Positions 1 through 7,194 of a stretch of 27,001 nt of DNA are shown one piece after another. A program made the translations under genes and the position numbers. The notes below the pieces were generated by a model that had not been told where the DNA came from, did not search any database, and worked only from the letters and a program-made list of their open reading frames with translations. Source of the DNA: CAZYHU01 sp964524475 (lineage in GTDB: Bacteria; Patescibacteriota; Minisyncoccia; Phycocordibacterales; UBA1006); assembly GCA_964524475.1 (NCBI GenBank), contig CAZGCO010000008.1, forward strand, positions 1-27,001, in the 5' to 3' direction. The first letter of the stretch is position 1; each line of letters opens with the position of its first letter.

Positions 1-70
1 GGGTAGCTCAGCTGGTTAGAGCGTAGCACTCATAACGCTAAGGTCGCGGGTTCGAGTCCCGCCCTCGACA
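1..70 (+). tRNA. tRNA with CAT anticodon (elongator Met or Ile2), 5' end cut by the window
   Basis: A cloverleaf is visible. The D-stem is GCTC/GAGC. The anticodon stem TAGCA/CGCTA has one mismatch and carries loop CTCATAA, with anticodon CAT at 31-33. The T-arm is GCGGG-TTCGAGT-CCCGC and the 3' acceptor strand is CCTCGAC plus discriminator A. The first four acceptor bases lie before the window. No CCA is encoded, so it must be added after transcription. The stem does not look like an initiator tRNA (no three G-C pairs at the base of the anticodon stem). From sequence alone I cannot tell elongator Met from the lysidine-modified Ile tRNA. Confidence 0.9.
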
Positions 71-73
71 CAT

Positions 74-110
74 GTATCACTTGTTTTTTCTTGAAAAACA
101 AGTATGATAC
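74..110 (+). repeat. Long inverted repeat after the first tRNA
   Basis: GTATCA-CTTGTTTTT pairs with AAAACAAG-TA-TGATAC around a tetraloop-sized turn, forming a stem of about 15 bp with a two-base bulge. It starts four bases after the tRNA. No U-run follows the stem, so it is more likely an RNA-processing or attenuating hairpin than a classical intrinsic terminator. The bases from 111 to 202 show no gene. Confidence 0.5.
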
Positions 111-202
111 ACAAAGTAGTTTTAAAACTAAAAAATTAACAATTTATGTAGTAGTAGCTGTTTTGGTTATCTAAGCCCGAAGGTTAAAGTAATACGACAT
201 AT

Positions 203-276
203 GCAGTGGTAGCTCAGCTGGTTAGAGCGCCCGCCTGTCACGCGGGAGGTCGTGGGTTCAAGTCCCATTCACTGCG
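203..276 (+). tRNA. tRNA-Asp (GTC)
   Basis: This is a complete cloverleaf. The acceptor GCAGTGG pairs with TCACTGC (one G-T), the D-stem is GCTC/GAGC, and the anticodon stem is CCCGC/GCGGG with loop CTGTCAC (anticodon GTC at 237-239). The T-arm is GTGGG-TTCAAGT-CCCAT and the discriminator is G276, as expected for tRNA-Asp. No CCA is encoded. A strong terminator follows directly. Confidence 0.96.
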
Positions 277-279
277 CAT

Positions 280-323
280 AAAACAAAAGACCAAAATGTG
301 TATACATTTTGGTCTTTTGTTTT
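280..323 (+). terminator. Intrinsic terminator of the tRNA-Asp unit
   Basis: A perfect inverted repeat: AAAACAAAAGACCAAAATG pairs with CATTTTGGTCTTTTGTTTT around a TGTATA loop. The U-rich 3' arm completes a factor-independent terminator. The A-rich 5' arm would let it work on the other strand too. Confidence 0.85.
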
Positions 324-333
324 AGCATAAATA

Positions 334-342
334 TGCTATACT
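334..342 (+). promoter_or_regulatory. Extended -10 promoter element for the Nudix gene
   Basis: TGC-TATACT is an extended -10 box (TGn plus hexamer). The predicted start of transcription near 349 gives a leader of about 20 nt before ATG 369. That leader has no Shine-Dalgarno-like purine tract. A second TATACT at 361-366 is only 2 nt from the ATG and too close to be its promoter. Confidence 0.5.
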
Positions 343-368
343 TTTATTAAATAAAATACTTATACTTT

Positions 369-863
369 ATGAAAGCTACACTCGTTTTCCCAATTAATAA
401 TAATGAAATTCTCCTCGCCAAAAAGATGAAAAAGATTGGTGCAGGAAAATGGAATGGTTTTGGTGGAAAACCTGAACCGTTAGATAATTCAATTCGTGAT
501 ACTGCGTGTCGTGAATTATTTGAAGAATCTGGATATGGAATTGTAACGACCCCAGAAAACTTGATTCCTAAAGCAGTCATTGATTTTTTCTTTTTTGACA
601 ATATGACCAATGAACCAAACTGGTCAGTTGCGATTTATGTGGTTTTTGATTTTACTGGTACTGCAATAGGAACAGAAGAAATGCAAAATCCAACATGGTT
701 CAATCTTGACTCGATACCCTATAATGAAATGCTTCCTGCTGATAGAGACTTCCTGCCCAGAGTAATATCTTCTGAAACTACTTTTACAGGTAAGGTTAGG
801 TTTAATACAGAAATGAATCAAGTAATAGAATCAGAATACAAAGAAGCACCTCTTGAAATATAG
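369..863 (+). CDS. Nudix hydrolase, MTH1/MutT-like (oxidised purine nucleotide diphosphatase)
   Basis: This 164-aa protein is close to the usual MTH1 length (156 aa). Residues 24-34 read GAGKWNGFGGK, the signature that precedes the Nudix box in MTH1-type enzymes, which hydrolyse oxidised purine dNTPs to monophosphates. The catalytic REx2EE part is intact (R48, E49, E52, E53, G55). The first half of the box is irregular: D39 stands where Glu is usual, and one extra residue separates it from R48. In the C-terminal half the segment NEMLPADRDF aligns with the MTH1 base-recognition segment that holds W117, D119 and D120. Here these become Leu, Ala and Asp, so base preference may differ. It is a single gene with its own promoter and terminator. 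The Nudix family is certain; the substrate is inferred. Confidence 0.9.
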   Translation: MKATLVFPINNNEILLAKKMKKIGAGKWNGFGGKPEPLDNSIRDTACRELFEESGYGIVTTPENLIPKAVIDFFFFDNMTNEPNWSVAIYVVFDFTGTAIGTEEMQNPTWFNLDSIPYNEMLPADRDFLPRVISSETTFTGKVRFNTEMNQVIESEYKEAPLEI

Positions 864-876
864 AAGTGCTTTTTGT
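844..876. terminator. Bidirectional terminator between convergent Nudix and NADH dehydrogenase genes
   Basis: AGCACCTC and GAAGTGCT form an 8-bp stem with one mismatch, followed by TTTTTG on the plus strand and preceded by an A-rich tract. The Nudix stop codon (TAG, 861-863) lies inside it. The convergent minus-strand gene stops at 889. Confidence 0.65.
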
Positions 877-888
877 TTTACCTTGTAT

Positions 889-2118
889 TTAATTCCCAGA
901 AATTTCTTTACGATCGGAATAGAGTTTCCATACCTTGTAAAACGGTAATATAGACAAGAAAAATCTAATATCAATTAATACACGAATAATATATGCAATA
1001 AATCCATGCATTTTAATATTGTTCAATACGAACACAGACCATGCAGGACCTACACCCACATTATATGCAATTGGTTTTGGTATATAGACAGGTACTGGGT
1101 GTTTTTCTAAAACGGCCATAATAGAGCGCGCAACATATTCCCCGTCATGAAGAGCTGTTTGTGCCAACCCTGAATACAATGTATCCGCAGAATCTCCTAT
1201 CACATATACACCCTCATACGAACCTGTTCCATCCTGTTTTACAGGGTGTAGATATTCATCTACTATTACACGCCCACGACCAGCAGTAACGGTAATACCA
1301 GATATTTCTGACAAGAGTTTATGAGCACGTACACCAGCTGTCCAAATCAATGTTTTTGCACCGATTTTCATATCGTCCAATATTGCTGTCCATGAACCCT
1401 CCTTGATCAAGTTTCTATTTAATAACACATTTACCCCGAGTTTTCGTAAATGATTTGTTACATGTTCTGATATAGATTCTGGCATCATGGATAATACCCT
1501 GTCATGAGATTCAACTAAATCAATGGTTACTAATGAATGATTTACATTAAACAATTTTGCAAGTTTTTTTGTCCATACCGCAAGTTCACCCGCCAGGTCT
1601 ACACCCGATGGACCACCCCCGACAATCATCATGTGCAACCCTATCAATGATTCTGTTTTTTCTGTAGTTGCATGTTTTTCGAACAAATTAATAATATGAT
1701 TACGGAGCTGATTTGCTTCTGAATACGTTTTTAATCCGAACGACATCTCTGCCAATCCGTCAATATTATAGTATTCTGTCTGAGACCCCAAAGCAATCAC
1801 TAACATGTCTCCTGATATAGTCTGCCCATCAGATAGTGTCGCCTGACGTAGTTCTGTGTCTATACCAGTTACTTCGTCAATAATAATACGTACACGATCA
1901 TGATGAATAATGTCCACCAAAGGTATTTGGCACACAGGATGTTTTTGGTCAGAGATAATTTTATGAATAGCTGGATAATAAGAAAAAAAAGGAGATGAGG
2001 AAACAAGGGTAATTTTCCCCTGGTAATTATGATCTAAAAGGTCTAAAATAGTACGTATTCCTCCGAAACCTCCGCCGATAATTACGATATGATGTTGATC
2101 ATTTGTTGGTATATTCAT
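889..2118 (-). CDS. ndh: Type II NADH:quinone oxidoreductase (NDH-2) family flavoprotein
   Basis: The protein has two Rossmann dinucleotide folds typical of NDH-2. An N-terminal FAD motif VIIGGGFGGIR starts near residue 11, a second nucleotide motif MIVGGGPSGVDLAGELA lies near residue 165, and the late FAD motif VYVIGDSAD is present. The C-terminal 60 residues are hydrophobic and basic, like the membrane-binding amphipathic region of NDH-2. NDH-2 oxidises NADH and reduces quinone without pumping protons. I chose the ATG at 2118 over one ten codons upstream: an extended -10 box ends 13 nt before it, and transcription would begin downstream of the longer start. Length is about 409 aa, within the family range. 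No other respiratory gene is in the window, so the role may be NADH balancing. Other pyridine nucleotide-disulfide oxidoreductases are the main alternative. Confidence 0.88.
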   Translation of the reverse strand: MNIPTNDQHHIVIIGGGFGGIRTILDLLDHNYQGKITLVSSSPFFSYYPAIHKIISDQKHPVCQIPLVDIIHHDRVRIIIDEVTGIDTELRQATLSDGQTISGDMLVIALGSQTEYYNIDGLAEMSFGLKTYSEANQLRNHIINLFEKHATTEKTESLIGLHMMIVGGGPSGVDLAGELAVWTKKLAKLFNVNHSLVTIDLVESHDRVLSMMPESISEHVTNHLRKLGVNVLLNRNLIKEGSWTAILDDMKIGAKTLIWTAGVRAHKLLSEISGITVTAGRGRVIVDEYLHPVKQDGTGSYEGVYVIGDSADTLYSGLAQTALHDGEYVARSIMAVLEKHPVPVYIPKPIAYNVGVGPAWSVFVLNNIKMHGFIAYIIRVLIDIRFFLSILPFYKVWKLYSDRKEISGN

Positions 2119-2131
2119 AGAGATGTGGTAC

Positions 2132-2140
2132 AGTATAACA
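2132..2140 (-). promoter_or_regulatory. Extended -10 element upstream of ndh
   Basis: Read on the minus strand, TGT-TATACT ends 13 nt before the ATG at 2118. The predicted leader is only about 6-8 nt. No Shine-Dalgarno sequence fits in that space. Confidence 0.55.
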
Positions 2141-2231
2141 TGATACACCAGAGAGTACCATGTTATACAATATATTATTAAATATTGTCAATGATTACTG
2201 TAATATTCTCTGGACTTGTACGTCATATTAT

Positions 2232-2774
2232 ATGAAAACTGTTACTCCCCATCTTTATACTCTCGACCTTTCCTTGGAAGCAAATTTCGAGCAATTTTAT
2301 ACAGGGCTTTTTGATGAATTTTACAAATTTACCCTGATAAAATGTAGCGACCCTGAAATAGCCCTGGATATTTGTCAAACCTGTTTTACAAAACTATGGC
2401 AAGAAATCCGTCATGGAAAACAGGTTAAAAATCCGCGTGCTTTTTTCTACAAACTCCTCAGAAACGCTATTATAGATTATTACCGTAAGAAAAAAACTGT
2501 TTCACTGGATGTATTACAAGAATCAGGTTTTGATCCTGGAACAGATGGCCGTCCTAATACGCCAAACGACATTGATCAAATACTAGAGCGTCTGAATACC
2601 ATTCCTGAAAAATATCGTGATATTGTTATTATGAAATTCGTTATGGATTTATCTATAACAGAGATTTGCGACCGTACAGGACTATCTGAAAACGTCGTGA
2701 GTGTCCATATATATCGAGGTCGAACATTCGCTCGTGAAATATTAGGCGATATCTATGCGGAGTATCAACTCTGA
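2232..2774 (+). CDS. ECF-type sigma factor (sigma-70 family, RpoE-like)
   Basis: The protein of about 181 aa has the two ECF domains. Region 2 includes FEQFYTGLFDEFYKFTL and a helix ending NPRAFFYKLLRNAIIDYYRKKK. Region 4 (ILERLNTIPEKYRDIVIMKF, then ITEICDRTGLSENVVSVHI) is the -35-reading helix-turn-helix. Region 3 is absent, as in ECF sigmas. The start could be 2160, but the first 24 codons do not look like family sequence, so ATG 2232 is preferred. It stops with TGA directly followed by an in-frame TAA. The next gene starts 14 nt later and encodes a membrane protein, the usual arrangement for a sigma factor and its anti-sigma. The upstream gene (ndh) is divergent. The family is secure; the regulon is unknown. 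Confidence 0.9.
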   Translation: MKTVTPHLYTLDLSLEANFEQFYTGLFDEFYKFTLIKCSDPEIALDICQTCFTKLWQEIRHGKQVKNPRAFFYKLLRNAIIDYYRKKKTVSLDVLQESGFDPGTDGRPNTPNDIDQILERLNTIPEKYRDIVIMKFVMDLSITEICDRTGLSENVVSVHIYRGRTFAREILGDIYAEYQL

Positions 2775-2788
2775 TAACTTTTACCCCT

Positions 2789-3855
2789 ATGAATACACCA
2801 TTACAAAAAATAAATACCTGGCTACAGGATAATATTCCCAGTGCCAAACAAAAATCTGATATATATCATCAGATTATTTCTGCTCCCCTCATTTCTCCTT
2901 TTTCAACCAAAAAAGAATTCGTTTATTCATTCTTTTCAAAAAAGTTTTTTCAAGTAGGGGTTTTAGCATCTATTGCTGTATTTAGTTATCATACCTATAC
3001 TGTTTCTGCTGATTTTCTACCCGGAGATCTCATGTATCCTGTAAAAATTGCTCGTGAACAAGTCCGGTATTTTACACAAAAAACACCTGCAGAAAAAATA
3101 GCTGTATCTTTTATGTCACTTAATAATCGATTACGTGAACATGAAATACTAGCTCAGAATAATCAATCAACAGTCGCAACAGAAAAAATAATTGAACGAT
3201 CATTGAACCGAGAAACAGAACGTATTCAAAATGAATCAAAAAAAATAGAACCTACCGATTCATTTCAAGCACTCACCTATCAAAACCGTTTAGCTAGTTT
3301 TTGGGAAAAACACACTACCAATCTATTAGCTAGTAGTGACAGTTCTAACTATTTAGTTCTCTCTGCACATACTCAGACAGAAAAAATCCATAAAGAAAAA
3401 ATAGGGTTACAAAAAATAGTCCTAGAAACTAACAAAGAAAAAGCAGAAAAGATATTCAATGAAAAAATAGCATCTATACAACAAGACACAACCCCAACAG
3501 ACATCGCCAATGTTTCAACTGTTACTATTGTACCTGCTCTTGATACACCTACTATTACTACCCTTTCAGATACTGTATCACCAGAAGGAACAGAAAAAAC
3601 ACTTGCAGCAACAGCAGAACCTAAGACAGATATTCTCTCAGCATCTGATGTATCAGCAAAAATAAGTAAAACAACGACAGTACCTACCGAACAAGAATCT
3701 ATTACCCTTCTCAAGAAAAAAATCNNNNNNNNNNNNNNNNNNNNNNNNNNNNNNNNNNNNNNNNNNNNNNNNNNNNNNNNNNNNNNNNNNNNNNNNNNNN
3801 NNNNNNNNNNNNNNNAGAACCAGTACATCCAATAACTACAGAAGAAAACAAATAA
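2789..3855 (+). CDS. Membrane-anchored DUF5667 protein, possible anti-sigma factor (interrupted by N run)
   Basis: The N-terminal 50 residues are cytoplasmic in character. A single membrane segment follows at about residues 52-70 (QVGVLASIAVFSYHTY), then SADFLPGDLMYPVKIAREQVRYF, which matches the start of DUF5667. That domain is found on extracytoplasmic parts of actinobacterial and CPR proteins, often beside sigma factors. After it comes a charged helical stretch and a Thr/Ser/Pro/Ala-rich, probably disordered tail. The tail is interrupted by 91 N (3725-3815), so its true length is unknown. Read straight through the N run, the protein would end NQYIQ at 3835. The next frame reads EPVHPITTEENK and stops at 3855, immediately inside the terminator. 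I prefer the latter and give its end. Position after an ECF sigma gene suggests anti-sigma function by inference only. Confidence 0.75.
3725..3815. other. Assembly gap (91 N) inside the DUF5667 gene
   Basis: A run of 91 undetermined bases falls in the low-complexity Thr/Ser-rich tail. Ninety-one is not a multiple of three, and the reading frame after the gap appears to change, so the gap length should be treated as approximate. Confidence 0.99.
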
Positions 3856-3905
3856 ACAAAAGAGATGCACCCTACGGGTACATCTCTTTTGTTTATTTGT
3901 TTTCT
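3843..3905. terminator. Very long perfect bidirectional terminator
   Basis: A 25-bp perfect inverted repeat (3843-3867 with 3881-3905) has a 13-base loop that itself holds ACCC-TAC-GGGT. The outer stem is A-rich on one side and T-rich on the other, so it works in both directions. It separates the convergent DUF5667 gene (plus) and thioredoxin-like gene (minus, stop at 3911). Confidence 0.9.
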
Positions 3906-3910
3906 AACTA

Positions 3911-4603
3911 CTAACTATTTTCTGTCTTTTTCTTTACAGTTTTTTCTGTCATGTCTAGCATCATTTTTTTCAATTCAGGAATTAATTTTTCTATAGTTTC
4001 CAATGACTGAAATTTTGTATATGACTTGCCGTTAATCACCGTTACAGGATATGAATCACGGGTAGCATGTGACATAGTTTTAAAAGTATCAATAGCTGAT
4101 AAATCTAAATCTGCATCAAATGAATATACACGCAATTCAGGATATTTTGCACGGAGTGCTGTTAATACCGTTGCCTGATTTGCACATTCATCACATTCAT
4201 TACTATAGAAATACACAATAGTAATTGGTTTGAAAGAACATTTTTTCGCAAGTTCTGTCATAAGAATGTAATCCTTGATCTGTAATAATGAATAGTATTT
4301 TTTCAATTGAATTACTCGTGCATCGTCAATACCTAATGTTGTTTCCATTACTGATAACTTCTCTCCCAATTCACCAATCTCTGGAGCAAGTATTGATGTT
4401 CCATCATCTGTACATGCAGATTGTTTAAGTAATGCAAACTGTGTTTCAGATGATAATAAATCTATAGATATTTTATCTTGAATAGTATTTAATTGAGAAA
4501 TCTTTTTCTGATTTATAACACTGGTTGTATAAAATACGGTAAGAAAAATTCCCGCAGTAATACAAAATGTAATAACATATTTAAACCATTCTAATTTTTT
4601 CAT
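3911..4603 (-). CDS. Membrane-anchored thioredoxin-fold protein with CxxC
   Basis: The 230-aa protein has an N-terminal signal anchor (residues 9-29, YVITFCITAGIFLTVFYTT). A helical linker runs to about residue 120, and a thioredoxin-like domain starts near 125. The strand TIVYFYSNECDEC carries the redox pair C137/C140. The cis-proline motif SYPVTVING (P186) and the C-terminal helix are present. C64 and C122 are further cysteines outside the motif. It probably faces the cell exterior and handles disulfides, or binds an unknown partner. It is the last gene of the RNA polymerase train, 6 nt after the glycosyltransferase, and ends at a strong terminator. The Lys/Glu-rich tail is probably disordered. 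Exact function is unknown. Confidence 0.8.
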   Translation of the reverse strand: MKKLEWFKYVITFCITAGIFLTVFYTTSVINQKKISQLNTIQDKISIDLLSSETQFALLKQSACTDDGTSILAPEIGELGEKLSVMETTLGIDDARVIQLKKYYSLLQIKDYILMTELAKKCSFKPITIVYFYSNECDECANQATVLTALRAKYPELRVYSFDADLDLSAIDTFKTMSHATRDSYPVTVINGKSYTKFQSLETIEKLIPELKKMMLDMTEKTVKKKTENS

Positions 4604-4609
4604 AATATA

Positions 4610-5851
4610 TTAACGCCAACTGCTCTTTTTTGACCCTATTGCATTCCACACGGATCTAATAATCCACCATGATGAAAAATAAGGGTAAATAATAACAGTC
4701 AACAAATCAAATGATAATAATTTTTGCTTCAAGATAACCCGACGACCAATCACCAGGGCAAGTACTAAAAACAACAAGGTAATAACCCCTAAATAACTAT
4801 ATCCTGTACTAGGCAATGAAAACAAATCTGGTTGCAAACTAACAGGCTGTAATTGTACCCCAACCAAGAGTAGTTTTTGTATCATATGTACAATATCTAC
4901 AATTAACTGAATAGCAAAAAACCAAAATACAATTACTGCGACCAAAAGAGAAACGAATGAAAACGGGAGAATAAAGAATGATAAATCACCTAATTCTCGA
5001 GAAAACAAATATCTCTTGTAATCACGTATATTCTGTATAAACCCGTAGGTCCACCGAATACGCTGTTTTAATAATGCTTTCCATGTACGTGGACCTTTGG
5101 TATAGACCAATGATGTATCTGCATGTGTTAAACGCATACCAGCAATTTGCATGCGAAGCGCTATTTCTAAATCTTCAGTATGATGAGCTTCTCGGTATTC
5201 ACCCAATGTATCAAATACTGATTTTCTAAACAACGTAAGTGGCCCTGGGGCTACATACAATGCTTCTAATTGATGTAACACATTTTTTAAATACGTTGAA
5301 ATTTCGTACTCTACCTTTTGCATATACTGCATAAACGATTTTGGATTTTCAATAACCATAGATGGTACCACCGCAGAAACACCTGCGTCAGAGAACCATT
5401 CCACTGAATTACGTATTGCATGAATATCTACCAATGAATCTGCGTCCAAACATCCAACGATTTCTGTAGTAACATGTCGTAATCCATGATTGAGCGCAGA
5501 GAATTTACTCCCCTCGTTTTCTTTATGGAGCAATATCACCTGAGGATTATCTGCATATTTTTGTACTACCTGCCATGTTGTATCTGTTGAACCATCATCA
5601 ATAATCATGATTTTTAGTTTTTCTGTTGGATATACAGATGCAAGAAGTGAATCAATAGTCGCTACTACAGTAGTTTCTTCATTCCAACATGGAACCATGA
5701 CAGTTACCGTTGGTAATGTTTCATCACCATGAAAACCTGGTAATGGATCATAATGTTTACGCCATCCTAGATAAGTAAGCAAGAGAAAAACTTGGAAATA
5801 CAAACCCAAAAACATTACAATATATAAAAATATTTGAGAAAAATTTGTCAT
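4610..5851 (-). CDS. Family 2 membrane glycosyltransferase (PgaC/IcaA or hyaluronan-synthase-like)
   Basis: The 413-aa protein has an N-terminal membrane helix (residues 7-29), a cytosolic GT-A domain, and three to four C-terminal membrane segments (about 290-325 and 350-400). All processive GT2 signatures are present: VPCWNEE near 53, IIDDGSTD (D85/D86), the DxD-like LDADS (D136/D138), the TED acceptor/catalytic motif (225-227), and QRIRW (263-267) in the QxxRW position. These enzymes polymerise UDP-sugars at the membrane and export the chain. Poly-N-acetylglucosamine or a related surface polymer is plausible, but the sugar cannot be read from sequence. It begins 3 nt after rpoD and is followed after 6 nt by the thioredoxin-like gene. 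Confidence 0.92.
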   Translation of the reverse strand: MTNFSQIFLYIVMFLGLYFQVFLLLTYLGWRKHYDPLPGFHGDETLPTVTVMVPCWNEETTVVATIDSLLASVYPTEKLKIMIIDDGSTDTTWQVVQKYADNPQVILLHKENEGSKFSALNHGLRHVTTEIVGCLDADSLVDIHAIRNSVEWFSDAGVSAVVPSMVIENPKSFMQYMQKVEYEISTYLKNVLHQLEALYVAPGPLTLFRKSVFDTLGEYREAHHTEDLEIALRMQIAGMRLTHADTSLVYTKGPRTWKALLKQRIRWTYGFIQNIRDYKRYLFSRELGDLSFFILPFSFVSLLVAVIVFWFFAIQLIVDIVHMIQKLLLVGVQLQPVSLQPDLFSLPSTGYSYLGVITLLFLVLALVIGRRVILKQKLLSFDLLTVIIYPYFSSWWIIRSVWNAIGSKKSSWR

Positions 5852-5854
5852 AAA

Positions 5855-7180
5855 TTAATAATCTCTGAGTTTCATGATTTTATCATTTGCACGCATTTTG
5901 TCATGAACCTTTGCTTCAATTTGACGAATACGTTCACGGGTAACACCAAATTCACGTCCCACTTCTTCTAATGTATGATTAATACCATCTACCAAACCAT
6001 AACGCATTTCGATAATCTTTTGCTCCTTTGATGACAAGTCATTTAATATATCCCTGACCTGATCGGTCAGAATACGTCGTGCTGCCTCGCGATCGGGAGA
6101 TAATATTTTATCATCAGCAATGAATTCTGATAAAGTAGATTTATCATCATCACCATTTCCTACTGATTCTTCGAGTGATGATGTTGATTGATTAATCTTG
6201 TTAATCATGTGAATTTTTTCGATTTCTAATCCCATTTCCAGTGCAAGTTCTTCAGGTAATGGTGACCGTCCTAATTCCTGTTCTAATCTACGAAATACTT
6301 GTTTGTATTTTGAAATAGTTTCTACCATGTGTACTGGAATACGAATCGTTCGTGACTGATCAGCAAGTGCACGAGTAATAGATTGACGAATCCACCATGT
6401 TGCATAAGTTGAAAATTTAAACCCTTTTTCCCAATCAAATCGTTCTACTGCTTTGTATAGACCAATATTTCCTTCTTGAATCAGATCAAGTAACGTTAAA
6501 TCTGCGCTGCGTGTAGAATATTTTTTTGCAATAGATACTACCAAACGCAAGTTTGCCTGAGCCAAGAGATTACGTGCCTCTTCATCACCTGCAGCAATTC
6601 GTTTTGCGAGTTCACGCTCCTCTGCTGCCTTGATTAACGGGTACTTTCCAATCTCTTTGAGATACATCTGAATAGAATCATATGATGTACGTTCACGATC
6701 ATATTTATACATCACCTGGTCTGCTTTTTTGTTCGTTTCTGCACCCAAGAGGTTTGACGCTTCTAATATATCAATACCTGCATCATTGAGTTTTATATAT
6801 AACTCATCCAAAAACAATACATCTTCTTCAATATCAGGGAATGCTTTGAGAATTTCTTCATAAGTAACAAAATTTCTTTTGCGTCCTTTCTGAATAATTT
6901 TTTCCAATCGTTCCATGATAGCCTCATGGGTTAAGCCTTTTACTACTGGTAATAACGGTTTCTTTTTAATTATCTTTTTAGTAATAGGTTTTTTAATGAT
7001 TTTTTTAGCTACCTTTTTAACTACTTTTTTAACAGCTTTCTTAGCAACTTTTTTTGCTGCTGATTTTTTTATAATTTTCTTTACTGTTTTTTTAACTACT
7101 TGTTTTTTGATTATTTTTTTAACTACTTTTTTAATAGTTTTTTTAACTACTTTTTTTGTTTTATTTTTTGATGATGCCAT
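5855..7180 (-). CDS. rpoD: Housekeeping sigma-70 (RpoD) with lysine-rich N-terminal extension
   Basis: Residues 1-75 are a basic low-complexity segment of VVKK/IIKK/TVKK-type tetrads. A sigma region 1.1-like domain follows (LTHEAIMERLEKII to about residue 140). Region 1.2 begins SIQMYLKEIGKYPL. Region 2 contains NLRLVVSIAKKY, DLIQEGNIGLYKAVERFD and FKFSTYATWWIRQSI, the -10 melting and recognition helices. Region 3.0 (RIPVHMVETISK) keeps the His and Glu that in E. coli (H455, E458) recognise extended -10 promoters. Region 4 ends in VTRERIRQIEAKVHDKM, the -35 helix-turn-helix. Length is 441 aa. The start is 14 nt after dnaG. Function as principal sigma is secure. The lysine extension has no known role, and its poly-T coding tract could be prone to slippage. 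Confidence 0.97.
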   Translation of the reverse strand: MASSKNKTKKVVKKTIKKVVKKIIKKQVVKKTVKKIIKKSAAKKVAKKAVKKVVKKVAKKIIKKPITKKIIKKKPLLPVVKGLTHEAIMERLEKIIQKGRKRNFVTYEEILKAFPDIEEDVLFLDELYIKLNDAGIDILEASNLLGAETNKKADQVMYKYDRERTSYDSIQMYLKEIGKYPLIKAAEERELAKRIAAGDEEARNLLAQANLRLVVSIAKKYSTRSADLTLLDLIQEGNIGLYKAVERFDWEKGFKFSTYATWWIRQSITRALADQSRTIRIPVHMVETISKYKQVFRRLEQELGRSPLPEELALEMGLEIEKIHMINKINQSTSSLEESVGNGDDDKSTLSEFIADDKILSPDREAARRILTDQVRDILNDLSSKEQKIIEMRYGLVDGINHTLEEVGREFGVTRERIRQIEAKVHDKMRANDKIMKLRDY

Positions 7181-7194
7181 AGTAGTGATGAAAA

